This document shows, piece by piece, positions 1 through 12,342 of a DNA stretch of 64,000 nt; position 1 is the first letter of the stretch, and the number at the start of each line of letters is the position of its first letter. The DNA comes from Littorina saxatilis (lineage: Eukaryota; Mollusca; Gastropoda; Littorinimorpha; Littorinidae), in assembly GCF_037325665.1 (NCBI RefSeq), contig NC_090246.1, positions 97,913,411-97,977,410 of the forward strand, given 5' to 3'. The position numbers and the translations under genes were made by a program. The notes under the pieces were generated by a model that saw only the letters and a list, made by a program, of their open reading frames with translations, made no database searches and was not told where the DNA came from.

Positions 1-865
1 GGTAGTGGGTCGGCGGTGGTGGTGGGTCCGTCACGTCAAAATTCGGTCACACTAAAACAAAAACAAGCGCTGCAAAGGGCTAATAAACGACATTAGCACA
101 ATCCTGCACAGTCTTTGTCGTAATGATTTCATGTCTAGTCAGTGTTTGAACTTCCGCCGAATCCGCAAGCGTACGCCTTCTGACACATGCGAATCTCGGA
201 CGCCGATTTAAAAAAGCAAACATAGCAGAGTGTTCGCGAGTCTTGGAAATTTCCTTGCTATTTTTGGCACTATATAACACAGGCAAAACTCGGTCTCCCA
301 TTGAAAGTCCGTCTTGAAAACCGCTAGTTTATTACAAACGCATCTTCGTCCTCGCTCTGTGATCTAGGCAAAGAGGTTTGTGCGTTTTAATATACATTAC
401 CTTTATTTTGGTTGTGATCTTAATTGATCTGAGCTACTTCAAGAGCTGGCACCGTGTGAACTAGCGACTCAGTGAAGGGTAATTTAAATCAGTACCGTAC
501 CCCTTTTCTGCTGTGAAACAGCGAGCTATCACAGCATAGATCTATACAGACGGAAGGGATATCTATGATCACAGCTAGAGCTATGCAGTTTTGACAGTTA
601 ACGGGAAAACCCGGTAGTAGTAAAGAAGCAACTTGATCAGTTAATTTGCATAAAGGCCAGTAGCCCTGTGCAGCGATTGGTTCCTTCACCACACCACCAC
701 CGCCGACCGATGAGCTTTTGGTATGTTTTGCTAATGGCTCTGCTGATACCCCGCGAAAGCACTGACAGAATTCACGTGAAAAGCACTAATCCCTTGAAGT
801 GACAAGCCAGTATAGCGCAGTAGTATAGAGCGTGTAACAGCCGAAAGCGCGCTATTTTTAACTTT
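1..865. other. Unassigned sequence, no gene recognised
   Basis: I see no open frame with domain-like content here and no convincing exon. The stretch lies upstream of the first recognisable exon of the metalloproteinase-like gene and may be its intron. It ends where a partial MITE begins. Confidence 0.4.
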
Positions 866-963
866 CTGCGGTCTTGGTGAAAAAATGCAGTGCGTTTAGT
901 TTCATTCTGTGAGTTCGACAACTTGACTAAATGTTGGTATTTCGCCTTACGCGACGTGTTTAA
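866..963 (+). mobile_element. 3' end fragment of the TTTAGTCAAG MITE family
   Basis: The segment matches the last 100 bases of the full copies at 6138, 12252 and 17776. Shared features are the run reading tcattctgtgagttcgaca, the inverted terminal motif CTTGACTAAAT and the tail tcgccttacgcgac. The rest of the element is absent, so this is a 5'-deleted copy. Confidence 0.75.
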
Positions 964-1164
964 GACCTGATTTTGTCTGATTTTGTTTAGGTCTTACAAG
1001 GGGGTTCCATTGTACCAGGTAAGCTACCAGGCCCCCCTAATTCGACCCCATTCGCCGTAAATTAAACACGATTACACCAACAGCTCGAAACAAACTGATC
1101 TATTGCAACTATTCAGTAGCTTTGAAAGAACCTGCATTGAATTCAGTTCGTTACATCTATAGAT

Positions 1165-1600
1165 ATATACGACTTGTGTCTGTGTGTCTGTGTGTCTGTT
1201 CGGGATGCACGGCCAAAGTTCTCGATGGATCTGCTTCAAATTTGGTGGGCATATTCAGCTAGACCCCGGACACAACCTGGTCGATGAGATTTTCAACACG
1301 TGCTCTCAGCGCGCAGCGCTGAACCGATTTTGGTTTTTCTGTTCATTTCACCATTCCCAGTAACTCTTCATTATCTTCTCCAGTGTTTTGCGTTTATCTC
1401 CCTTCCTTCGTGTGGCGTCAATCCATATTCCCGTTACTACGTTACTATTTTTAGAAGGTCACTGCACGTTACTATTTTTAGAAGGTCTCCAGTGTTTTGA
1501 CCCGGCAAAGCCGGATCCCAGGCGCACCCTGGTATTCGGCTCTACTTCTTCCCGGCGAAGCCGGTACCCGGCGAAGCGGGTAATCATCTAGTAATTATAT
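1165..1600 (+). repeat. Interspersed repeat with CCGGCGAAGCCGG motifs (family 2), copy 1
   Basis: It starts with a short TGTGTCTG microsatellite, then the conserved stretch around gatgcacggccaaagttc, and ends with several ccggcgaagc motifs followed by catctagta. Three more copies lie at 27519-28470. There is no coding capacity. AT-rich tatata/ctagtatata ends suggest a non-autonomous DNA element, but the superfamily is unknown. Confidence 0.7.
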
Positions 1601-1602
1601 AA

Positions 1603-1672
1603 ATGTGTTGTTGTTGTTGTTGTATTGTTGTTGTTGTTGTTGTTGTTGTTGTATTGTTGTTGTTGTTGTTGT
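1603..1672 (+). repeat. (TTG)n microsatellite
   Basis: Two runs of TTG triplets are separated by a single TA interruption. Open frames across it (poly-Cys, Val or Leu) are artefacts of the repeat. Confidence 0.95.
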
Positions 1673-1734
1673 TCTTGCGAACAGTGAAATCCTCTCGATC
1701 GTTACCCATCATTTTCTTTTTGACTTTCATTCAG

Positions 1735-2454
1735 ACTTTGTACACGTTCAACAACATAGACGTTGAGAGCGTCATGTGCTACCAGATGTATTGTGCAGTA
1801 CCCGGCAATGCAAACACATGTACTTCAACATTTGCCCTCGACTTCACTTCATGTGGCAACCAAAAGGTAATTTTTTGTGTTTGTTTACTGATAGGCTAAG
1901 GAGATCTAAGGATATTCCCCCATCCCTACCCCACCCATGGCAACCGCCCCTTGTATGAAAAACAGCAAAAGGCAAAACAGAACCAAACAAGACAACATTA
2001 ACTTAACCCCCCATAGGTTTTGTTCCACTTACGTTTGAACAAATGTAACAAGTCGCGTACAGCGATATGAAAACATTAAGGGAATTTGTTGGCCTAATAA
2101 TATAAATACTACGGATTGAAACGTCGAATCACCTTTCACCAACACTAGCAAATCTTGGGCTGGCCGAGACGGCATTGACTGATCTTGGTAAAATAAACAT
2201 ACTGTGAATATAATTTGCATAAACAATGTATTATCATTTCCAATTAAAAGGTAACGTAATTTTCTATATAATATGTTTGGATTAAGAAAAAAATGAAGAA
2301 TGCAAGAAAACCAACGTTGTATTTGTTATTGGAATTTAAATTTCAGGCATAATTTGTATTAATACTTTAATTAACAAGCTTATGCAATCCAATAAACTGG
2401 ACCGGGCTACTCATTATTTCCAAATAGTAAAATGCAGTCGCCACATCTGGGAGT

Positions 2455-2490
<36 letters not shown>

Positions 2491-5400
2491 TAACACCACA
2501 CACACACACACACACACACGCGCGCGCGCGTGCGCGCGCACGCACGCACAAGCACACAATACAAGTTGTACGTTCAGTCAAATATTGACTCAACAGTTGG
2601 AGAAAGACAAAGAAAAAGACCCCAAAACAAAGACGATGACGGTAACATGTCTGTCAATCAAACACTTATGCAAAGGATTTGTTTAAGGAAGCGACAAAAA
2701 TAGAAAAACGCAAAGATAAAAAGTTGCTACGAGCGCGGTAAAGCATCTAGATCGACGGGCATGTGCACACGGTCAAAAAGGCTTGTTAGATCTTTTGTAG
2801 TTGACGTTGACAACTGTTTCTTCTTGTCTTTGCCAGTGGTGTATCCGTGGAGTCTGTACGTCGAACGCTGCTGCCCCGGCAAGATTTGGTAAGTTCGTGT
2901 TGAAAGGTATATTATCAATTCACTTAGCATGCTAACCTTTGTTTTGTAATTACTATGATTGCTTAAAATAAGCATTATATGCTTGAGTATGTAATCATCC
3001 ATGCATTGTTCTTGTCATGATTAAAATTGAATAAAGTTTTGTTTAAACCAATTCACTTAGCATCATGCCATCCAATTTTTCACATTGGTCAAGTTTTTCA
3101 GTGAAAAGGGAGGCGGCGGTATGGGGCGGTGGTGGTGGGGGGGGGGGGGGGGGAGGGGGGGGGGCTTAGTTAGGTTGCGTAAAAGGTGTAGACGTGGGTA
3201 AAGATTGGCTTTATGGGGCTTCATACTCACTATACTTGCTTTCGCCAGACGACTGCCCTGCCGGAGATGACCCGACTGTGGGCAACTGTGCCGCATTAGC
3301 TGCTCGCGGACAGTGCACCTCGACTGGTCTTCGCTCTGCATGCTGCGAGACCTGTGCCCTGGCTGACGGCCTGACCTTGCCACGCACTCGGAATGGTGTC
3401 GCTTCTCCTACTTCCCCGACCTCTCCTACTTCACCGACCTCTCCTACTTCACCGACCTCTCCTACTTTAACTACTTCTCCTACTTCACCGACCTCTCCTA
3501 CTTCACCTACTTCACCCACTTCGCCTACTTCTCCTACTTCACCGACCTCCCCTACTTCACCGACCTCTCCTACTTCACCCACTTCTCCTACTTCCCCAAG
3601 ATCTCCTACTTCCCCGACTTCTCCTACTTCACCCACTTCTCCTACTTCCCCAACTTCTCCTACTTCACCAACCTCTCCTACTTCCCCGACCTCTCCTACT
3701 TCACCCACTTCTCTTACTTCTCCTACTTCACCGACCTCTCCTACTTCGCCGACCTCTCCTACTTCACCCACTTCTCCTACTTCCCCAACTTCTCCTACTT
3801 CCCCAACCTCTCCTACTTCCCCGACCTCTCCTACTTCACCCACTTCTCCTACTTCACCAACCTCTCCTACTTCCCCGACCTCTCCTACTTCACCCACTTC
3901 TCCTACTTCACCGACCTCTCCTACTTCACCAACCTCTCCTACTTCACCCACTTCTCCTACTTCCCCAACCTCTCCTACTTCCCCGACCTCTCCTACTTCA
4001 CCCACTTCTCCTACTTCACCAACCTCCACTACTTCACCAACCTCTCCTACTTCCCCGACCTCTCCTACTTCACCGACCTCTCCTACTTCACCCACTTCTC
4101 CTACTTCGCCTACTTCACCGACCTCTCTTACTTCACCAACCTCTCCTACTTCCCCGACCTCTCCTACTTCACCCACTTCTCCGACCTCTCCTACTTCACC
4201 CACTTCTCCTACTTCACCGACCTCTCCTACTTCACCCACTTCTCCTACTTCGCCGACCTCTCCTACTTTACCTACTTCTCCTACTTCCCCGACCTCTCCT
4301 ACTTCACCCACTTCTCCTACTTCACCGACCTCTCATACTTCACCAACCTCTCCTACTTCCCCGACCTCTCCTACTTCACCGACCTCTCCTACTTCCCCAA
4401 CCTCTCCTACTTCCCCAACCTCTCCTACTTCACCCACTTCTCCTACTTCCCCAACCTCTCCTACTTCACCGACCTCTCCTACTTCTCCAACCTCTCCTAC
4501 TTCAACTACTTCGCCTACTTCACCGACCTCTCCTACTTCACCTACTTCACCGACCTCTCCTACTTCACCCACTTCTCCTACTTCACCGACCTCTCCTACT
4601 TCGCCGACCTCTCCTACTTTACCTACTTCTCCTACTTCACCAACCTCTCCTACTTCACCCACTTCTCCTACTTCCCCAACCTCTCCTACTTTCCCGACCT
4701 CTCCTACTTCACCCACTTCTCCTACTTCACCAACCTCCACTACTTCACCAACCTCTCCTACTTCCCCGACCTCTCCTACTTCACCGACCTCTCCTACTTC
4801 ACCCACTTCTCCTACTTCACCGACCTCTCCTACTTCACCAACCTCTCCTACTTCCCCGACCTCTCCTACTTCACCCACTTCTCCGACCTCTCCTACTTCA
4901 CCCACTTCTCCTACTTCACCGACCTCTCCTACTTCACCCACTTCTCCTACTTCGCCGACCTCTCCTACTTTACCTACTTCTCCTACTTCCCCGACCTCTC
5001 CTACTTCACCCACTTCTCCTACTTCCCCAACCTCTCCTACTTCACCGACCTCTCCTACTTCTCCAACCTCTCCTACTTCCCCAACCTCTCCTACTTCCCC
5101 AACCTCTCCTACTTCACCGACCTCTCCTACTTCACCGACCTCTCCTACTTCAACTACTTCTCCTACTTCACCGACCTCTCCTACTTCACCGACCTCTCCT
5201 ACTTCACCCACTTCTCCTACTTCGCCGACCTCTCCTACTTCGCCGACCTCTCCTACTTTACCTACTTCTCCTACTTCACCGACCTCTCCTACTTCGCCGA
5301 CCTCTCCTACTTCACCTACTTCACCCACTTCCCCGACCTCTCCTACTTCACCCACTTCTCCTACTTCACCGACCTCTCCTACTTCGCCGACCTCTCCTAC

Positions 5401-7799
5401 TTCACCCACTTCTCCTACTTCCCCAACCTCTCCTACTTCCCCGACCTCTCCTACTTCACCTACTTCACCCACTTCTCCTACTTCACCGACCTCTCCTACT
5501 TCTCCGACCTCTCCTACTTCCCCGACCTCTCCTACTTCACCCACTTCTCCTACTTCTCTTACTTCACCGACCTCTCCTACTTCACCCACTTCTCCTACTT
5601 CACCGACCTCTCCTACTTCCCCGACCTCTCCTACTTCCCCGACCTCTCCTACTTCACCCACTTCTCCTACTTCGCCGACCTCTCCTACTTCACCAACCTC
5701 TCCTACTTCCCCGACCTCTCCTACTTCACCTACTTCTCCTACTTCACCGACCTCTCCTACTTCACCAACCTCTCCTACTTCACCTACTTCACCCACTTCG
5801 CCTACTTCTCCTACTTCGCCGACCTCTCCTACTTCGCCGACCTCTCCTACTTCCCCGACCTCTCCTACTTCCCCAACCTCTCCTACTTCCCCGACCTCTC
5901 CTACTTCACCCACTTCTCCTACTTCACCGACCTCTCATACTTCACCAACCTCTCCTACTTCCCCGACCTCTGCTACTTCACCTACCTCTCCTGCTTCACC
6001 AACTTCTCCTACTTCCCCGACCTCTCCTACTTCTCCCACTTCCCCAACCTCCCCGTCATCTCCGGCTACAAATCCAACCACAGAAGAGGCGGTAAGTTGT
6101 CTGTTTTTAAGGATGAGTTTAAGAATGAGCTTTTTATATTTAGTCAAGTTTTGACTAAATATTTTAACATCGAGGGGGAATCGAAACGAGGGTCGTGGTG
6201 TATGTGCGTATGTGTGTGCGTGCGTGTGTGTGTGTGTGTGTGTAGAGCGATTCAGACTAAACTACAGGACCGATCTTTATGAAATTTGACATGAGAGTTC
6301 CTGGGTATGAAATCTCGGAACGTTTTTTTCATTTTTTTGATAAATGTCTTTGATGACGTCATATCCGGCTTTTCGTGAAAGTTGAGGCGGCACTGTCACG
6401 CCCTCATTTTTCAACCAAATTGGTTGAAATTTTGGTCAAGTACTCTTCGACGAAGCCCGGGGTTCGGTATTGCATTTCAGCTTGGTGGCTTAAAAATTAA
6501 TTAATGACTTTGGTCATTAAAAATCTGAAAATTGTAAAAAAAAATAAAAAATTATAAAACGATCCAAATTTACGTTTATCTTATTCTCCATCATTTGCTG
6601 ATTCCAAAAACATATAAATATGTTATATTCGGATTAAAAACAAGCTCTGAAAATTAAATATATAAAAATTATTATCAAATTTTTTTTTTCGAAATCAATT
6701 TAAAAACACTTTCATCTTATTCCTTGTCGGTTCCTGATTCCAAAAATATATAGATATGATATGTTTGGATTAAAAACACGCTCAGAAAGTTAAAACGAAG
6801 AGAGGTACAGAAAAGCGTGCTATGCAGCATAGCGTAACCACTACCCCGCTCTTCTTGTCAATTTCACTGCCTATGCCGTGAGCGGTGGACCACGAGTATA
6901 CGGTCTTGCTGCGTTGCATTGCGTTCAGTTTCATTCTGTGAGTTCGACAGCTACTTGACTAAATATTGTATTTTCGCCTTACGCGACTTGTTTATTATTA
7001 AAAGGGATACTATTTATTTGACCGTTTGACTGGAGTTTCTGGCAAATTTGACGAATCTAAAGTATCCGGGGAATCCACTGTACCTTAAACTAGATTGGCT
7101 CGAAAAGGCTCCACAGGTAAGATGATTAATTAAATCAAAGTGAGTGAATGCGCTTCAGGGCGCTGCATCGTTCTGGTGTTGGAGACAAAATGTAGTTGAC
7201 AAGCGCCGCCTCTGTGTCGGCAAGACGACTAGCGACTTTTGTGACGCGGCCGCCTTGTAACTAGCATCACGTTCACAAACAAGGACACAAACTCATTGGA
7301 AGTAACCCAACCCACCCAACACTTTCTTTGCCAAGTCTACGACCTTTGATTAAGCGTATTAAACGCTTTCTTTTGCGAAGTGAAGTCAGTCCTCGTGCGC
7401 GGTAGCATTATTTAAATCTTGTGGTATAACTTTGGAAGCAATCTGAGGCCCTATATATGTCGGTTCCTTATGTTTGTTTGCTGGTTTCTTTCCGTAGTTG
7501 ACGGTGTGTTTTTTTAAGTGTGTTTTTTAACATGTATTAATTATTTCGCAATGGCTATTTTGCCGGTACCGGCAACGTAGCCTCTACCGGCAAAATAGCC
7601 TCTACCGTAACATATCGTTATTTTGCTGGTACCGGCAACGTAGCCATTTTGTAATTATTTTAGTATGTCCAAGTTCAGCAACAGAATTTCTTCCATTTTC
7701 AACTGCAATTGACTTTTTCAGGTGTCGCCGATTGACGTGTTACTACGAACGGAGAGTTTCGTTTTGTTCACCGGTCCCCACTGCTTGCTTAGTGGTTAG
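1735..7799 (+). CDS. ADAM/ADAMTS-like metalloproteinase, C-terminal part, with giant Ser-Pro-Thr tail
   Basis: This is the 3' part of a spliced secreted-type gene; the catalytic domain must lie upstream. Exons read as 1735-1866, 2837-2888, 3249-6091 and, less surely, 7722-7799. All junctions are AG/GT and keep frame (phases 0, 1, 0). Exon 1 gives a cysteine-rich segment (CYQMYCA then TSCGNQK) and exon 2 continues WCIRGVC. This is the typical CG-x-K-WC-x-x-G-x-C pattern of the ADAM/ADAMTS cysteine-rich domain. The third exon opens with a six-cysteine ShK/PLAC-like module (DDCPAGDD to CCETCA), then about 885 residues of SPT repeats. The proposed last exon follows a strong polypyrimidine acceptor and adds VSPIDVLLRTESF before a TAG. 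By family, the enzyme would be a secreted or surface zinc protease; activity cannot be judged here. The tail could be O-glycosylated and mucin-like. The repeat length may be affected by assembly. Confidence 0.7.
2456..2560 (+). repeat. (CA)n/(CG)n microsatellite
   Basis: Alternating CA and CG dinucleotides lie in the intron between the first two recognised metalloproteinase exons. Purine-pyrimidine alternation of this kind can adopt Z-DNA. It has no coding meaning. Confidence 0.95.
3126..3166 (+). repeat. Poly-G tract in intron
   Basis: A run of more than 30 guanines, broken once by A, lies about 85 bp upstream of the acceptor of the Ser-Pro-Thr exon. It could fold as a G-quadruplex. It is also a place where read and assembly errors are common. 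Confidence 0.9.
3404..6055 (+). repeat. Coding tandem array, 9-bp Ser-Pro-Thr unit
   Basis: The array is built from tctcctacttcaccgacc-like 18-mers, i.e. pairs of Ser-Pro-Thr codon triplets, for about 2.65 kb. Third-base variants (tca/tcc/tcg before ccg, act versus acc) differ along the array and higher-order blocks recur. Substitutions such as Pro to Leu, Ser to Thr and one Arg appear, yet the plus frame never closes. The complementary Gly-Glu-Val frames are also open, which is expected from a 9-bp repeat and is not evidence for an antisense gene. Confidence 0.95.
6138..6993 (+). mobile_element. TTTAGTCAAG MITE, full copy A
   Basis: The element is about 855 bp, starts with ATTTAGTCAAG and carries the inverse CTTGACTAAAT close to its right end. 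Next to the left end lies a hairpin (agtcaagttttgact) and then a (GT)n tract that differs in length between copies. The interior is AT-rich without an open frame. It lies in the intron after the Ser-Pro-Thr exon. Copies B (12252) and C (17776) match over the full length. Confidence 0.85.
7548..7656. repeat. Short palindromic repeat with CCGGTACCGG cores
   Basis: Two copies of ttgcyggtaccggcaacgtagcc lie about 60 bp apart. The ends (aatggcta and tagccatt) are mutually inverted. This looks like a small fold-back element inside the metalloproteinase 3' intron. Function is unknown. Confidence 0.6.
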
Positions 7800-8537
7800 G
7801 TTTTACATCTTGATCTTATTCTTGACCACATTTAGTATATGCACTTCGAGAGGACGCAAACGCGGTTTCAGATACTTTTTAACTTTTGAGTTTATGTGAA
7901 CACGGGATTATTGTTCAGCTACTACTTCACGAGATGCAATTGTTTTTCATTTCTCACAGTTTCAAATCTAGAGACCAGAGATGCCCGTTTTGGTCTTATT
8001 GTCTCGTATTTTCGAACTTAATCTTTTTCGCCTATCCAACATCATAAATGACACAGATGAAACAGATGATGTAGAAATGATTGATAGCCTTTGTACACGA
8101 GTGGACTACTGAATCAAAAGGATTGGTTATGTGTATGCTTTATAAAATTCACGCATGGAAATCTTGTTTGAATCCATTTGACTTCATGATCTACCCTGCT
8201 TTACAAAGATGTGAACTCGGCAAAAAAAACAAATGCACCCATTGTCGTACCCAATCAAAAACATTATTTCCCGTTGCTGTGCCAATTCTGAATTTTCGTA
8301 GTTTTTTTTAATTGGTATCCTAACGTTTTTGTCAGATCGATTTTGGGGTACCCTTATTTCGCCGGCGGTCACGTGACCCCTGTAAAAGAAATCGGTGATC
8401 CGAACAGTGTGCCAGATAGCCACGTTGGAGGCCTTTAATGGCATATAATTGACTGAAATGATACAGAAATGAGCGTTTTTGTTGGGGTACGAAAACAGGT
8501 GCAATATTTGTTGGGCCGAGTTTTATCATTGCATACG
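7800..8537. other. Downstream region of the metalloproteinase gene, no other gene seen
   Basis: The stretch follows the proposed last exon and may hold its 3' UTR. Short open frames have no domain content, no splice support and no codon pattern. I see no recognisable element. Confidence 0.35.
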
Positions 8538-8594
8538 TGCGTGCGTGTGTCGGTGTGTTTGTGTACATGCGTGAGTGTGTGTTTCTATCTGTGG

Positions 8595-8685
<91 letters not shown>

Positions 8686-8782
8686 TGTGTGTGTGTGTGT
8701 TTGGTGATGTGTTTTTTTTATTGGCAGAGGGATTGGTTTGGTGTTTGTGTGTGTGTGTGAGGGGGGGGATTCCGAATGAAAA

Positions 8783-8832
<50 letters not shown>
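8538..8832. repeat. (GT)n and (CA)n microsatellite pair
   Basis: A roughly 110-bp GT run (about 8595-8700) is followed by a 45-bp CA run (about 8787-8831). The two are inverted relative to each other with about 85 bp between, so the transcript could fold into a long hairpin. Open frames across them are artefacts. Confidence 0.95.
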
Positions 8833-8833
<1 letters not shown>

Positions 8834-9526
8834 AAGAAATTGTTAAAAAAAAAATACCCGACAGAAAAGTAAAAAGAAAAGCAAATGCTTTATACGATAC
8901 CCCTTCGTCATGTCCCATTACATAGGACCCTCCCCTATTGTTCCTACTATATATAATTGCCCCAAACTTAATACTCGTCCGACCTGACATATCAATTAAT
9001 TTAGTTATTCAATCCTAAGAATATCTCAAAACCAAACTTGCCCCCCCCCCCCCCCCCCAAACCTTTTCACACCACCATCACTCATCTCATACTCATCACC
9101 CTCCCACTTTTGAGAGAGAAAAAGAAATTAAACCATAACAATTAAGTAGATGTGCAACGCCAAGGCACTGCATACCCCAGCGAAAGACAAACTTCTCTCT
9201 TACTCTCTCTCTTTCTCTCTCTCAAACACACACACACACACGCACACACACACACACACACGCACACGCACACCCCCCCCCCCCAAGTTACACACGTACA
9301 CACTCACTCACACGCACTCACTCACTCTCTCACACACACTTCATACACACAAAACACACCCCCATACGCACATATAGACAGACGGACATAAACACCTTTG
9401 CAAACAAACACACATACACTCAACATACACTTACGCACACGCACATACACACACCCACCCACTCTCTCTCTCTTTCTCTCTTATACAAACAGACACACAC
9501 CCACACACACACACACTGTACATACG

Positions 9527-9570
<44 letters not shown>

Positions 9571-9617
9571 CACACGAATCTCATACACACAAAACACACA
9601 CTCATATGCACATAGAC

Positions 9618-9921
9618 CGGCACGGTTGGCCTAGTGGTAAGGCGTCCGCCCCGTGATCGGGAGGTCGTGGGTTCGAACCCCGGCCGGGTCATACCTAAGA
9701 CTTTAAAATTGGCAATCTAGTGGCTGCTCCGCCTGGCGTCTGGCATTATGGGGTTAGTGCTGGGACTGGTTGGTCCGGTGTCAGAATACTGTGACTGGGT
9801 GAGACATGAAGCCTGTGCTGCGACTTTTGTCTTGTGTGTGGCGCACGTTATATGTCAAAGCAGCACCGCCCTGATATGGCCCTTCGTGGTCGGCTGGGCG
9901 TTAAGCAAACAAACAAACAAA
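9618..9921 (+). mobile_element. tRNA-derived SINE, complete, with target-site duplication
   Basis: The head carries pol III promoter boxes: A box tggcctagtgg and B box ggttcgaaccc. A tRNA-unrelated body follows, and the end is ggcgttaagcaaacaaacaa, an (AAAC)n tail. The 10-bp target duplication gcacatagac occurs at 9608-9617 and 9925-9934. The match of both duplications is perfect, which argues for a fairly young insertion. It is mobilised by a LINE in trans, by family knowledge. Confidence 0.9.
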
Positions 9922-9955
9922 TACGCACATAGACAGTCGAACACACACACCTTTA

Positions 9956-10145
9956 CAGGGCCGGACCCAGGGGGGGGGGGGGGGGGGTCCAGGGGTTCCG
10001 GAACCCCACCCCTGGAAAAAGCATGTACCTTGCTTTGAGTGGGTTTTTTTTTAATCTTTTTTTAAAATAATTCGCTGATTTGCCCCCCCCAAAAAAGGAG
10101 GAACCCCCCCCCCCCCCCCCTTACAACTCATTTGGTCCGGCCCTG
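9956..10145. mobile_element. hAT-like MITE with CAGGGCCGGACC ends
   Basis: Inverted ends read CAGGGCCGGACC at left and GGTCCGGCCCTG at right. Inside are long G and C homopolymers that face each other in inverted orientation. CTTTA flanks both sides as a short possible target duplication. CAGGG ends resemble hAT elements; no coding sequence remains. Confidence 0.7.
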
Positions 10146-10578
10146 CTTTACAAACAAACACCATATCGTACACACTCATACACACACACAAACTCAGACA
10201 CACACAAACATACACACAAACATATTCAAACACACACACACACACTCTCTCTCTCTCTCAAACACACACACACACACCCACGCACACACACACACACCGT
10301 CACACACCCCAAGTCACACACACACATACACACACTCACTCACACGCACTCACTCACTCTCTCACAAAAACTTCATACACACAAAACACACACCCATACG
10401 CACATATGGACAGACGGACATACACACCTTTACAAACAAACACACATACACGCACACACATACACTTATGCCCACACACACACTCACACACACACGAGTA
10501 CAGACTCATGCACGCGTGCGCGCACACACACACACACACACTCACACACATACGAGTACAGACTCAAGCACGCGTGCG

Positions 10579-10664
<86 letters not shown>

Positions 10665-10749
10665 CACTAACACATGTGCTCAAAATGAACACAAACACAC
10701 ACACTGCGCGAGAGAGAAAGACTACAGGGAGGCATGACGTCATGATGCA

Positions 10750-11560
10750 ATAATTGACGTCAAAGACTTTTGACCGTGACGTAATCTTCTCACGCGAGCT
10801 TTATCCATAGTCTTGAACAACCACACACAAATAGACTTGGAAAGTACAGAATTTCTACCCGTCCAAAGCGGCCTTGGGTGGCGTTTGCTGAAAAAATGGG
10901 GGCGACTATTGCACCCACCGTATTTTTGTTAGTATGGTCCCAATTTTTGGTGAACTTCCATCTCCAACTGTAGCACGTAGCCGGGCACAAAGAATCCTTC
11001 TTTATCATGTATTATCGGTGTGAACATTTTTTTTAGCTGTGGACAGTGACTTTTTGGATTAACAAAACAACACAATTTCTGTACCTCGAAGAGAAAAGGT
11101 TATGTCAAGTAAAAAAAAATCTGTCACGAACTTTCTTATCATAGTTCAACTGATATTATCTGCATATTTCTTTTTATTTCGGCACACGCTAGACGTTGGT
11201 TGCATTTTCCGACCAAAGAAACATGTTCTCAACCCAAACAGAGCTTTATCGACGCATTTTATAACATCATTCCTTTTCTAGCAAAAGGGACGTGTTCGTT
11301 CTTTATACGTGTCGATTGTCATTCATATGGAAACATATGTCATAAGGTTTCAAATTACTTCAAATAATGGGTCATTGAGCATGTTTGGCTTGAAAAACTC
11401 GTGTTTTTCTCTCAGAAATCCGATGTTTAGCGTCTGCCGCCGAGCGAAAATGAAGAGAGCCAATAACATTCCCATGGTATTAGACGACCTGAAAATAAAA
11501 TTTTCTAACAGTTACACGGGTATAAACATGAGATGTCTTTTGCCTCTTCAGTGCAAATCC
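10750..11560. other. Intergenic stretch, nothing recognised
   Basis: The stretch between the CA-rich domain and the 46-bp tandem repeat has only short open frames without domains. I cannot assign a gene, RNA or element. Confidence 0.4.
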
Positions 11561-11564
11561 GGAA

Positions 11565-11748
11565 CTGTTATCACTATCTACGGATCGGCCAATAAATGCA
11601 CTATAATACACTGTTATCACTATCTACGGATCGGCCAATAAATGCACTATAATACACTGTTATCACTATCTACGGATCGGCCAATAAATGCACTATAATA
11701 CACTGTTATCACTATCTACGGATCGGCCAGTAAATGCACTATAATACA
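11565..11748. repeat. 46-bp tandem repeat, four copies
   Basis: The unit begins ctgttatcactatctacgg and contains ggccaataaatgc. Four copies are nearly identical; the fourth has one a-to-g change. It lies just downstream of the poly(A) signal of the minus-strand unknown gene (AATAAA as tttatt at 11755-11760). The copies have no unique spacers, so it is a minisatellite. Confidence 0.95.
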
Positions 11749-11778
11749 ACCGTGTTTATTATTGTGCCCCGCGGCGCT

Positions 11779-12311
11779 TTACTTTTTGTCATACATTGCC
11801 CAAAACTTTTCATCCTTCTCAAATGAAGCCGGGAGATTGGCCGGTGATGGGGGTTTGGGGGGAGGGGTGACGGGCGGGGTTTCAAACACCACATCTTCAA
11901 ACAGCGGCTCTGGGTTGGCTTTTTCTGTCTCAGCGGCGCTATCTTTTCCTTAGGTTTGCTTTTGGGTTTAGGTTTGAGTTTGGGTTTGGGTTTGTTCTGC
12001 GCCGTCACTTGCTGGGTGGTGGGGCGAGATTGGTTGCGATCCCAGCTGGTGGCGAATTTGGGCTGTGTGGAGAAGAAGTTGGACCATAGCTGTTCCTGAC
12101 GCTTCCTCAGCACGAACTGTTCTCTCCATATTACTGGAAAGAGGAGGAAAAGCAATGTGAGTATAGCATAGACAGTATAGCCAGAAATGTGAGAAGCTGA
12201 GCTATGAGTATAGCCTGTTGTTTGGATTATTGGGTTCGTTGTTGTTGTTACATTTAGTCAAGTTTTGACTAAATGTTTTAACATAGAGGGGGAATCGAGA
12301 CGAGGGTCGTG

Positions 12312-12342
<31 letters not shown>

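Larger units (their letters stand above)
9217..10740 (+). repeat. CA-rich microsatellite/minisatellite domain
   Basis: About 1.5 kb is dominated by imperfect CA repeats with CT, CG and ATAC interruptions. Larger blocks recur, for example acgagtacagactca about 60 bp apart near 10495 and 10552. A SINE (9618-9921) and a hAT-like MITE (9956-10145) sit inside. Surrounding blocks such as gacagacggacat recur on both sides, so the domain was probably duplicated as well as expanded. Confidence 0.9.

Noticed and set aside
3211-5913. Long minus-strand Gly-Glu-Val open frames
   Set aside because: They are the complement of the 9-bp Ser-Pro-Thr array. A 9-bp repeat without a stop codon is open automatically, and there are no exon signals or non-repeat domains on that strand.
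9618-9700. True tRNA gene
   Set aside because: Pol III boxes are present but the sequence continues into a SINE body with an AAAC tail and a target duplication. The heads at 20484, 23516 and 42166 are the same case.
8332-10740. His-Thr and Cys-Val open frames
   Set aside because: They follow CA/GT microsatellites in every frame and contain no non-repeat protein sequence.
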